In this document: positions 1 to 5,531 of the stretch, piece by piece | How positions within the stretch are numbered: the stretch's first letter is position 1 | Layout of the letters: each line of letters starts with the position of its first letter | Position numbers and translations under genes: made by a program | Assembly (NCBI GenBank): GCA_023301785.1 | Contig: JALZUF010000218.1 | Coordinates: 1-6,773, forward strand | Source: Alphaproteobacteria bacterium | GTDB lineage: Bacteria > Pseudomonadota > Alphaproteobacteria > Micavibrionales > Micavibrionaceae | Direction of reading: 5' to 3' | DNA length: 6,773 bases | The notes under the pieces: model-generated | Told to the model about the DNA's origin: nothing | The model's database searches: none | The model's input: only the letters and a program-made list of their open reading frames with translations

Positions 1-56
1 GCCATATCCGCCAAAATCACCACCGCATAATCTGTCATTTTTGAAAGCTTAAGCAT
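1..56 (-). CDS. Rrf2-family transcriptional regulator (SUF/Fe-S type), N-terminus only
   Basis: This gene runs off the left edge. The minus strand from 56 reads MLKLSKMTDYAVVILADMA, which matches the start of Rrf2-family regulators of the SUF Fe-S assembly group (typical start M-[IL]-[RK]-L-S-K-[LM]-T-D-Y-[AG]-V-V). Family members are winged-helix repressors or activators that often carry a [2Fe-2S] cluster on three Cys, but that part lies outside the window. I chose the ATG at 56-54 because GGAGGAG (66-60, minus strand) precedes it with suitable spacing. A second in-frame ATG at 38-36 has no such site. The gene overlaps the SDR stop by 8 bases, so the two are almost certainly co-transcribed and translationally coupled. 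The palindrome at 779-791 upstream of the SDR gene could be its own operator. The family call is from the N-terminal motif; the Fe-S role is family knowledge. Confidence 0.82.
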   Translation of the reverse strand, partial: MLKLSKMTDYAVVILADM

Positions 57-720
57 TCGCTCCTCCATCAACATTAAATGTTGCCCCTGTAATAAAACCG
101 CTTTCATCACTGCCTAGGAACACGGCCATATTGGCGATATCTTCTGGTTGGCCATATCGTTTTAAGGCGGTGGCATCTGCTTGCTCAGTATTACCAGCTG
201 CGGGGTTCATATCTGTATCAATAGGGCCAGGCATAATGGCGTTCACCAAAATATTGTCTTCACCCAGATCCTGCGCCCAACTGCGCGTTAAGCCAGTTAC
301 TGCAAATTTAGATGAGTTGTAAATCCCAACATTGGGGAAAATAGCGCGTTCACCAAGAATAGAAGATAGATTTATAATACGTGCGCCCGATTTCAAATGC
401 GGCACAGTTAAATGCGTTAAAGCATAAACACTGCGTACATTTACATTTAAGACTTTATCAAAATTTTCTAAAGAGGCCTCATTCAGTGCCGCTTCGGCAT
501 TATCGGGATTTGAGGCATCGAATTTAATCGCTTTGGCTTTGCCGCCATTTTCAATGATTTCGGCCACAACTTCATCCGCCTTATCACGTGAAGAATTATA
601 AGTCAGGGCGACAACTGCGCCTTCTTTTGCGTAATGTCTTGCTATAGAAGCACCAATGCCACGGCTACCGCCCGTTATAAGGGCAGTTTTATTTATTAAT
701 CTCCCGCTGTTTTGAGGCAT
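49..720 (-). CDS. Short-chain dehydrogenase/reductase lacking the NNAG segment
   Basis: Classical SDR fold, most like FabG-type 3-oxoacyl-ACP reductases and related sugar or alcohol dehydrogenases; the substrate cannot be told. Visible motifs: the TGGSRGIG cofactor loop (residues 16-23), the adenine-contact Asp in FDAS (D68), catalytic Asn in LNVNVRS (N94), Ser in INLSS (S120), YNSSK (Y134 and K138), PGPIDTD (164-170) and the C-terminal VDGGA. No acidic residue ends strand beta-2 (TYNSS, 40-44), which favours NADP(H). At 223 residues it is about 25 short of the usual 245-250. The missing part lies between FDASNPDNAEAAL and LENFDKVLNVN, so strand beta-4 and its NNAG motif are absent while the frame stays open. 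ATG 720 is used because an in-frame TGA lies 15 bases upstream; its ribosome site is weak. The 3' end overlaps the Rrf2 gene by 8 bases. The protein may be a functional variant or an enzyme in decay. Confidence 0.9.
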   Translation of the reverse strand: MPQNSGRLINKTALITGGSRGIGASIARHYAKEGAVVALTYNSSRDKADEVVAEIIENGGKAKAIKFDASNPDNAEAALNEASLENFDKVLNVNVRSVYALTHLTVPHLKSGARIINLSSILGERAIFPNVGIYNSSKFAVTGLTRSWAQDLGEDNILVNAIMPGPIDTDMNPAAGNTEQADATALKRYGQPEDIANMAVFLGSDESGFITGATFNVDGGANA

Positions 721-778
721 ATTTGCAAACCATTCTCAACTGTCCTCACGCTTGCGCGCATGACGATATTTAATAAAG

Positions 779-791
779 GACTAATTTAGTC
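779..791. promoter_or_regulatory. IscR/Rrf2 type-1-like operator upstream of the SDR-Rrf2 operon
   Basis: GACTAATTTAGTC is a perfect 13-bp palindrome around one central base. It fits the core of the type-1 IscR site as I remember it (GACT-R-www-Y-AGTC); the outer flanks do not match. It lies 58 bases upstream of the SDR start. On the minus strand it is followed by the AT-rich TTTATTAAATAT, a plausible -10 region, so a bound protein would cover the promoter. Because the operon encodes an Rrf2 regulator, Fe-S-dependent autoregulation is the simple inference. TetR-like binding is an alternative. Confidence 0.5.
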
Positions 792-851
792 TTGATTGTG
801 TCTGTTTTACGCTTTTTTCAACAAAAATCAAGGGGTTGCGCCTAAAAAAGA

Positions 852-863
852 GACAAATTTGTC
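852..863. repeat. 12-bp perfect palindrome; its left part recurs at 920-927
   Basis: GACAAATTTGTC is self-complementary over all 12 bases. GACAAATT recurs at 920-927, directly over the spacer between the ribosome site and start codon of the small gene at 928. It could be an operator for that gene's promoter, with a second half-site near the start codon. It differs from the palindrome at 779-791 in sequence and spacing. No factor can be assigned. Confidence 0.35.
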
Positions 864-900
864 CATAATCCAGCCATTAAGGGAATATAAATTCTTTTGT

Positions 901-919
901 ATGATAATAAGAATAAGGG
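901..919 (+). promoter_or_regulatory. Fur-box-like element upstream of the 37-codon gene
   Basis: ATGATAATAAG (901-911) contains TGATAAT, the half-site of the classical Fur box, followed by AAT-rich sequence (GAATAAGG). The same 11-mer lies at 1812-1822 over the fur -10 box, and both copies continue with a similar TAAGG(N)AAA tail. TATGAT at 900-905 could be the -10 of the same promoter, but no convincing -35 is seen. The second half-site is poor, so this is a candidate only. Confidence 0.4.
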
Positions 920-927
920 GACAAATT

Positions 928-1041
928 ATGAGTAAAATAGATTTAGCAGAATTTCAAAGAATTGCGGCACCAAAACCAGTCGTAGAAATAAGCGTTGCAA
1001 AGATAGATAACGCCTATGAATTAAAGGCTATGCCACAATAA
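928..1041 (+). CDS. Small protein of 37 residues, unknown function, possibly iron-regulated
   Basis: The start at 928 is preceded by AAGGGG (915-920) at 7 bases, the best ribosome site in this part of the window. The frame is open further upstream to 796, but that extension is Cys/Phe-rich non-coding-like sequence and crosses the likely promoter. The protein begins MSKIDLAEFQRIAAPKPVVE and ends YELKAMPQ. It has no membrane segment, signal peptide or Cys. The last 14 bases overlap the 3' end of the convergent DUF1491 gene. The Fur-box-like element sits just upstream, so iron control is inferred. The ISV...AYELKAMPQ end faintly recalls the small hemin-uptake protein HemP (Y-x-L-x-x-T-x-x-GKLILTK), but the diagnostic GKLILTK tail is absent, so I do not name it. 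It may instead be a chance ORF behind a regulatory region. Confidence 0.5.
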   Translation: MSKIDLAEFQRIAAPKPVVEISVAKIDNAYELKAMPQ

Positions 1042-1366
1042 ACGGGTTTTTCATTTCGGTATCTTCAATTTCAACCACCCATAAATCTGGGTCACGCTGA
1101 ATAGCGCGTGCGATATACTCATCCGCCTTCATTTCTTCAATAACATCGTCTTGAAAAACATTCACCCAACCCATCACACCGTCTAAATCACGTTGTTGGG
1201 TTAGTAATTTTGTATTTTGCCGATCAGCAACCAGCTTTAACAACACAAGCCCACCCATTTTTTCACCCTTTTGAGTCACATAGACCCCTATCCCTAATTG
1301 AGATAGTTCACGAATTTTGGCTTCTAGCCATACGTGTGTAGGTGTGCGGGGTTCTTCAGAAAACAA
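1028..1366 (-). CDS. DUF1491 family protein
   Basis: Small soluble protein of 112 residues, the usual length for DUF1491, which is found almost only in alphaproteobacteria. Family marks are the N-terminal helix VWLEAKIRELSQLGIGVYVTQ (about 12-32), the GGLVLLKLV strand (38-46), and the near-invariant AxxYIARAIQRDPDLWVVEIED (about 82-103). The role is not known. The start is TTG at 1366-1364: the frame is closed by the fur TAG two codons upstream and no ATG or GTG lies before the conserved domain, so TTG is the only reasonable start. Only six bases separate it from fur, in the same frame and without a visible ribosome site, so its translation probably depends on ribosomes ending at fur. Transcription is likely from the fur promoter. 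The 3' end overlaps the convergent small gene by 14 bases. Confidence 0.9.
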   Translation of the reverse strand: MFSEEPRTPTHVWLEAKIRELSQLGIGVYVTQKGEKMGGLVLLKLVADRQNTKLLTQQRDLDGVMGWVNVFQDDVIEEMKADEYIARAIQRDPDLWVVEIEDTEMKNPFIVA

Positions 1367-1372
1367 GAATAA

Positions 1373-1786
1373 CTACTTTTTGATTTTCTTGCCATACAGC
1401 TCTAAACGGCATTCAATCAACTCATAACCAAGGTCTTCTGCAATCTTTTGCTTCATTTTTTCGATTTTCTCATTCTGAAATTCGATAACTTTTCCTGTTT
1501 CCAAGTCGATTAGATGATGGTGATGCTCGGAATTAACCTCGTAACGTGCATGATCGCTGTCACTAAATTCGTGACGGAAAACCAAGCCCAACTCATCAAG
1601 CAATCCAAGGGTACGGTAAACCGTTGCCATAGAAATCGATTTATCTTGGTTCTTTGCACGGTCATAAACCTCTTCAACAGACGGATGATCCTTCGCATGC
1701 GCGAGCACATCCAAGATAACTTTCCTTGGTTCTGTCATTTTTAGGCCAGCATCAATACATTTTTGCTCAAGATTTATGGTTGTCAT
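1373..1786 (-). CDS. fur: Fur-family transcriptional regulator (Fur/Mur group)
   Basis: Metal-responsive DNA-binding repressor of 137 residues, full length for the family. The N-terminal winged helix ends in the recognition helix SMATVYRTLGLLDELGLV (52-69). The dimerisation half carries the metal-site run EHHHHLIDLETGKVIEF (87-103). The CxxC structural zinc motif of E. coli Fur is absent (LIDLETGKV), as is usual in alphaproteobacterial Fur/Mur proteins. The His of the usual H-x-L-x-[LY]-YG motif near the C-terminus is Cys here (C126 in CRLELYG). AAGGGA lies 8 bases before the ATG. A strong promoter with a Fur-box-like element over its -10 suggests autorepression. It is followed after six bases by the DUF1491 gene. 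The sequence alone does not say whether it senses Fe(II) or Mn(II); Irr is unlikely because no heme-regulatory motif is seen. Confidence 0.93.
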   Translation of the reverse strand: MTTINLEQKCIDAGLKMTEPRKVILDVLAHAKDHPSVEEVYDRAKNQDKSISMATVYRTLGLLDELGLVFRHEFSDSDHARYEVNSEHHHHLIDLETGKVIEFQNEKIEKMKQKIAEDLGYELIECRLELYGKKIKK

Positions 1787-1814
1787 GTTTTATTTCCCTT
1801 ATATTTCAGCAATG

Positions 1815-1843
1815 ATAATAAGGGCTAAGGATAAATATATCAA
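1815..1843 (-). promoter_or_regulatory. fur promoter with overlapping Fur-box-like operator
   Basis: On the minus strand TTGATA (1843-1838) and TATTAT (1820-1815) are separated by exactly 17 bases, close to the sigma-70 consensus. The -35 overlaps the stop codon of the kinase gene. The -10 lies inside CTTATTATCAT (1822-1812), the reverse complement of the 11-mer found upstream of the small gene at 928; its ATTATCATT matches half of the classical Fur box. Binding there would block the polymerase, consistent with autoregulation. The expected start is near 1807, leaving a leader of about 20 bases. Confidence 0.6.
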
Positions 1844-3354
1844 TTATTCTTTACGGTACGACTGCTAGAGAAGCTCATTTTTACGGTTGTGCCGACACCC
1901 TCTTTGGATTTAAGCGAAAAAACACCGCCATGCAGCTCCACCATAGCCTTTGCCAACGGTAAACCAAGGCCTGTTCCTTGATATATTTCACTGTGAGTCG
2001 AGGGATCATGGATCTGACCAAACGGCTCCATCGCGTCTTTGATACGATCCTCAGGAATACCGACCCCTTGATCCGCCACATCAACCTCTATCTCATTCTT
2101 AGCATTTAAGGATGTAGAGACTGTGATTGTTCCCCCGTTTAAAGAATATTTAATAGAGTTTGTAACTAAATTGATCAGAATTTGTCTAATGAGTCGCGGA
2201 TCAGCGTACAATTTTGGGATATCATCTTGGTAGGCTTCTTTAATTTGAATCCCGCTATTCGCACTTCTGGACTTCATAATCCGCATTAAAATTTCAATCA
2301 ATCCATTGAGATCAATTTCTTGTTCATCTAACTCAATCTTACCCGCCTCAATTTTAGACATATCTAAAACTTCGTTGATGATTTCCAACAAGTGCTTAGC
2401 ACTCATAAAGACATCGCCAAGATATTCATTATATTTTGGATTGCCCAATGGGCCAAAGGATTCGTTCATCATCATTTCAGAAAAACCAATGATGGCATTT
2501 AAAGGCGTTCTTAACTCGTGGCTCATATTTGCAAGGAATGATGATTTCGCATTATTGGCTGCATCCGCGCCTTCTTTTGCGAGCTTCAACGACATATTAA
2601 TTTGCTTCCATTTCGTGATATCAACAATTGTTGTTACCTGAAATTTTCGGCCATGACTTAATTTTAAAGTTGCTGTCGTAAAGGCCGTATTGGCAATTGT
2701 GCCATCTTTACAAAAAATCTTAACCTCGCCAGATTCACGCTCTTCTGTTTTGATGAAATTATTAAACATAAGTTTTGCTGGCGCGACTTCATCATCGGTA
2801 ACGAATTCTAGGAAATCAACACCGATAGTTTCCTCATGCGGCCAGCCATAAATACGCTCAAAACTATCGTTAATTTTTATGATACGGCGGTTTCGGTCAA
2901 ACACCAAAATACCAACTTCTGACGCATCAAAAATAGAGGTTAGCAATGACAGAGCATCATCACGTTCACGCTCAATAATAGAGATATCAGTCGTGCTCGG
3001 TTGTGAAATAATATCGAGAAAAATAACGTTATTATCATCATCGCAGACTGGACTGATCCAATATCCAGATGATTGCATTTCATTTAATAATTCTGGTAAT
3101 GCGGGAAGTGTTACAGGCACGTTTTTCGTATAGCTCACATCAAGAGATTCATGCATATGCGTATAATTTATATTGCTTAAAACTTCTCTAAGTGTTTTCC
3201 CAACTAGATCTTCTGCGCTTTTATTGAAAAATTTAGACGCAAGCTTGTTAACAGTTGCAATGACAAATTCATCATCCACCCTCTCAACCAGATACCTTTT
3301 TACGGGCATTTGATCAAACAACGACTTGTGATCTATTATATTTTTTTCTGACAT
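1840..3354 (-). CDS. Soluble two-PAS sensor histidine kinase, PleC/DivJ-like
   Basis: Cytosolic sensor kinase of 504 residues without membrane segments. Order: a divergent PAS-like domain (about 12-115), a clearer PAS domain (about 133-248, with GILVFDRNRRIIKINDSF), then a short linker helix and the HisKA dimerisation domain with phospho-acceptor H279 in FLANMSHELRTPLNAIIGFS. The ATPase domain follows: N-box LINLVTNSIKYS (393-404), G1 DQGVGIP (428-434), F-box MEPFGQI (442-448) and G2 GTGLGLPLAKA (460-470). All catalytic boxes are intact. The DHp stretch GPLGNPKYNEY...HLLEIINEVLDMSKIEAGK is typical of the alphaproteobacterial PleC/DivJ group, whose known partners include DivK; partner choice here is inferred. 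There is no receiver domain and no response-regulator gene in the window. It starts 4 bases after the stop of the degenerate GGDEF gene with no strong ribosome site, so the pair is co-transcribed and coupled. Confidence 0.93.
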   Translation of the reverse strand: MSEKNIIDHKSLFDQMPVKRYLVERVDDEFVIATVNKLASKFFNKSAEDLVGKTLREVLSNINYTHMHESLDVSYTKNVPVTLPALPELLNEMQSSGYWISPVCDDDNNVIFLDIISQPSTTDISIIERERDDALSLLTSIFDASEVGILVFDRNRRIIKINDSFERIYGWPHEETIGVDFLEFVTDDEVAPAKLMFNNFIKTEERESGEVKIFCKDGTIANTAFTTATLKLSHGRKFQVTTIVDITKWKQINMSLKLAKEGADAANNAKSSFLANMSHELRTPLNAIIGFSEMMMNESFGPLGNPKYNEYLGDVFMSAKHLLEIINEVLDMSKIEAGKIELDEQEIDLNGLIEILMRIMKSRSANSGIQIKEAYQDDIPKLYADPRLIRQILINLVTNSIKYSLNGGTITVSTSLNAKNEIEVDVADQGVGIPEDRIKDAMEPFGQIHDPSTHSEIYQGTGLGLPLAKAMVELHGGVFSLKSKEGVGTTVKMSFSSSRTVKNN

Positions 3355-3358
3355 CGAA

Positions 3359-4207
3359 TTATTTCGAACCTATAAATCTTTCTAAAGGACTGATATCCAA
3401 AAACTTTAAAATGGCATCTTTATCTTCCATGTGATTATTCAAATCATTCTGCATATTCTTAAGCAACTCATCAACTTCATCACCACTAATGGGTTCAGAC
3501 AAACAGCAAGAAATTGTTAAATTTTCTGTGTTCTCTTCATCTCTTTCTAAAAATTGTTGCAGACGCATAATCGCCGCCTCGGAACCGACCATATCCGTAT
3601 GCTTTAAACTCAACAGATACATCCCTACCCCTAAATAATAAGCGTCATCAAAAGGACGAATGCATTCTTTAATATTACTAGCAACAACCAAAGCAGCATG
3701 ATGCGTATTTGAAACATTAGAAAATTGATCTATACGAACCATAACCAAAGAAAATGGATTTCCATTACGGCGAAGGCGTTCCATCTCACGATCTAAATCG
3801 TTGTTTAATTGTGCTGTTGGCGTTAAGCCAAATTCATCTTCGTTAAAGTTATTACCGCCCTGCTTATTCAAGCTTCGCAAGCTTGCTAAAAATGAATCAA
3901 ATAAATTCTTAAAATCCAAGAAATCCTCATAACTTGGTTTTTCATTCATCTTGATATAATCAATAAATCCCTCTGCCACATGAATAAGAGTTGAGTGAAT
4001 TTTAACAACGCCTGCTATCATTTTTTCGTCATGCTCATGATTAGCAACCCAATGATCAAAACTTGTTGGATGTGAAAAACTGGCAGGCAGTGGTGATGAA
4101 GTGTTGTAAGCAATAGATACGGCAATACAGCCGAACCAATCCGTGTAATCCGCTAGGATTGTCTGGATTTCTGATAAACTAGATTTCACATGCAAATCAT
4201 CTGACAT
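3359..4207 (-). CDS. Protein with a catalytically dead GGDEF-like C-terminal domain
   Basis: Soluble protein of 282 residues. The first ~115 residues are mainly helical, with several His/Cys/Trp (W24, C27, H46, H52, W53, H71, H76); I do not recognise the domain, though it resembles the helical leaders before some GGDEF domains. The rest follows the diguanylate-cyclase pattern: GLTPTAQ (127-133) where DxLTGLPTR is expected, then MERLRRNGNPFSLVMVRIDQF (142-162) and RPFDDAYYLGVGMYLLSL (184-201). The signature GG[DE]EF is GVGMY (193-197), the first metal Asp of DxDxFK is R158, and the ND/GH/GD motifs are gone. It therefore should not make c-di-GMP. It has no visible RxxD inhibitory-site motif. 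A scaffold or sensory partner role for the downstream kinase, only 4 bases away, is the likely one (inferred). The 74-base gap from tgt may hold its promoter, but I found no good -35/-10 pair there. Confidence 0.75.
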   Translation of the reverse strand: MSDDLHVKSSLSEIQTILADYTDWFGCIAVSIAYNTSSPLPASFSHPTSFDHWVANHEHDEKMIAGVVKIHSTLIHVAEGFIDYIKMNEKPSYEDFLDFKNLFDSFLASLRSLNKQGGNNFNEDEFGLTPTAQLNNDLDREMERLRRNGNPFSLVMVRIDQFSNVSNTHHAALVVASNIKECIRPFDDAYYLGVGMYLLSLKHTDMVGSEAAIMRLQQFLERDEENTENLTISCCLSEPISGDEVDELLKNMQNDLNNHMEDKDAILKFLDISPLERFIGSK

Positions 4208-4281
4208 GCCACTATTCTATATGAAATCGTTAAAGAAAAAATAAATTATTCGTAATTAATTGCCCATAATTGAACAATGAA

Positions 4282-5481
4282 TTAATCAACCAGCCACTCT
4301 TTACGTAACTCATCCAAAGTACCCGCTTTAATCGCTTCACGAACCTCGCGCATAAGCTGATTGATAACAGCAACATTATGTTGTGAAACAATCTGATAAG
4401 CCAGCATTTCTCCCGCTTTGAACAAATGATGGATGTACGCCTTTGAATAATCACGACTACAAGAAATATCCATTGAGGCGTCCAATGGCTCTGGGTCATC
4501 CTTGAATTTCGAGTTTATAAGGTTGATACGCTCATTCGGAGCACCCTTCATAAGCGCCATACCATGCCTAGCAATACGCGTCGGCATCACACAGTCAAAT
4601 GTATCTATGCCGTACTTAACGCTCTCAAAAACATCCTTAATGCGCCCTATCCCTAGGAAATGGATTGGTCTATCTGGGTGATTAATGTGCTGTATGGATT
4701 CTAAAATGCCGTACATTTCATCATCACTACCCCCTAAGCAACCACCGACGGCTGTACCAAAGAACGGGCGATCCGCGACATATTCCGCACTCGTTTTACG
4801 TAAATCATGGTATATACCGCCTTGGATAATGCCGTACAACCCTTGCGATCCGTCATGCATTTCATCAAACGCGTCTAAGGAACGATCACCCCAACGCATA
4901 CTCATTTCCATGGATTTGGCTGTGTAATCACGCGTAACCTGATACGCCGTACATTCATCCATCTGCATAATCAGGTCCGCACCTAATTGGCGTTGTAATT
5001 TCATTGATATTTCAGGGTTCAGCATTAACTTCTGACCATCATGATAGCTTTTAAATACAGCGCCTTCTTCAGTGATTTTTAGAAGGCTTTCTTTGCTCTT
5101 TGATGTGTTACGCCCTTTGATTTCATCCGCGCACGTGCCATGCCCCATCGAAAACACCTGAAAACCGCCACTATCGGTTAACATTGGCTTATCCCAGTTC
5201 ATAAATTTATGCAAACCACCCATCTTCTCAACCAATTCAGCTTTAGGCTGAATCATCAAATGATAGGTATTGGCTAGAATGATATCTGTCTGCGCTTCTT
5301 TCATCTGTGTTGGTGACAAGTTCTTAACAGAAGCCTTTGTGCCACAGAATATATAATTGGGCGTTTCCACAACACCGTGCGGCGTCGTAATACGCCCAAC
5401 ACGCGCACCAGACTTTTCGTCCTTGTGCGTCACTTCGAAATCAAAATTGGGATATTCTATGTTCTTTGTATAATCTGACAT
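4282..5481 (-). CDS. tgt: tRNA-guanine(34) transglycosylase, variant without the zinc Cys cluster
   Basis: Exchanges G34 in GUN-anticodon tRNAs for a 7-deazaguanine base on the route to queuosine. It is a TIM barrel of 399 residues, a little longer than the usual ~375. Conserved parts: LTDSGGFQVFS (101-111, D103), LIMQMDECT (170-178, D175 for base recognition), GIIQGG (217-222), nucleophile D296 in GIDTFDCVMPTR (291-302), and YSKAYIHHL (345-353). About 20 extra residues (112-133) follow the GGFQVFS loop. The zinc site is abnormal: where C-x-C-x-x-C is expected before [YF]-S-[RK]-A-Y, the residues are M337, I339 and S342, with a displaced C341; only the fourth ligand H368 (HN motif) remains. 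The 243-256 loop, AVGGCLGGSDDEM, differs from the AVGGLAVGE of preQ1-type enzymes. Start ATG 5481 has a poor ribosome site. No other queuosine gene is in the window. It could be a second copy or a specialised enzyme. Confidence 0.93.
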   Translation of the reverse strand: MSDYTKNIEYPNFDFEVTHKDEKSGARVGRITTPHGVVETPNYIFCGTKASVKNLSPTQMKEAQTDIILANTYHLMIQPKAELVEKMGGLHKFMNWDKPMLTDSGGFQVFSMGHGTCADEIKGRNTSKSKESLLKITEEGAVFKSYHDGQKLMLNPEISMKLQRQLGADLIMQMDECTAYQVTRDYTAKSMEMSMRWGDRSLDAFDEMHDGSQGLYGIIQGGIYHDLRKTSAEYVADRPFFGTAVGGCLGGSDDEMYGILESIQHINHPDRPIHFLGIGRIKDVFESVKYGIDTFDCVMPTRIARHGMALMKGAPNERINLINSKFKDDPEPLDASMDISCSRDYSKAYIHHLFKAGEMLAYQIVSQHNVAVINQLMREVREAIKAGTLDELRKEWLVD

Positions 5482-5531
5482 GGGTTTTACTTATACTTAT
5501 TAAAATAATGAAACAAGAAAAAAGCGGATAA
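5482..5531. promoter_or_regulatory. AT-rich divergent spacer between tgt and the membrane-protein gene
   Basis: This 50-base spacer separates two divergent starts, so it should contain or overlap promoters for both. TATACT (5493-5498) and TAAAAT (5501-5506) on the plus strand and TATAAG on the minus strand are possible -10 boxes. None has a good -35 at 16-18 bases, so individual promoters are not assigned. Confidence 0.35.

Noticed and set aside
721..730. ATTTGCAAAC as a Mur/Fur-type TGCAAAT operator
   Set aside because: Only one half-site, directly at the SDR start codon. Short AT-rich matches like this are expected by chance.
796..927. N-terminal extension of the small plus-strand ORF back to an ATG at 796
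   Set aside because: No ribosome site at 796, unlikely composition, and it would run through the palindrome and Fur-like element. The ATG at 928 has a good site.
928..1041. HemP (hemin uptake protein) identity for the 37-residue ORF
   Set aside because: Similarity is limited to a few residues (I-x-V, Y-x-L), and the GKLILTK end that defines HemP is missing in this frame.
1480..1510. Loss of the CxxC zinc motif in Fur as a sign of decay
   Set aside because: Alphaproteobacterial Fur/Mur proteins commonly lack this motif, so it is normal here.
1514..1744. Open plus-strand frame opposite fur, and similar frames opposite the kinase (2306-2641, 2879-3133) and tgt (4685-4927)
   Set aside because: Antisense shadows of well-identified genes; their translations show no domain features and they have no ribosome sites.
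4208..4281. Terminator or clear promoter between tgt and the degenerate GGDEF gene
   Set aside because: Only AT-rich partial repeats (CAATTA, AATTAATT); no stem with a T-run and no -35/-10 pair at proper spacing.
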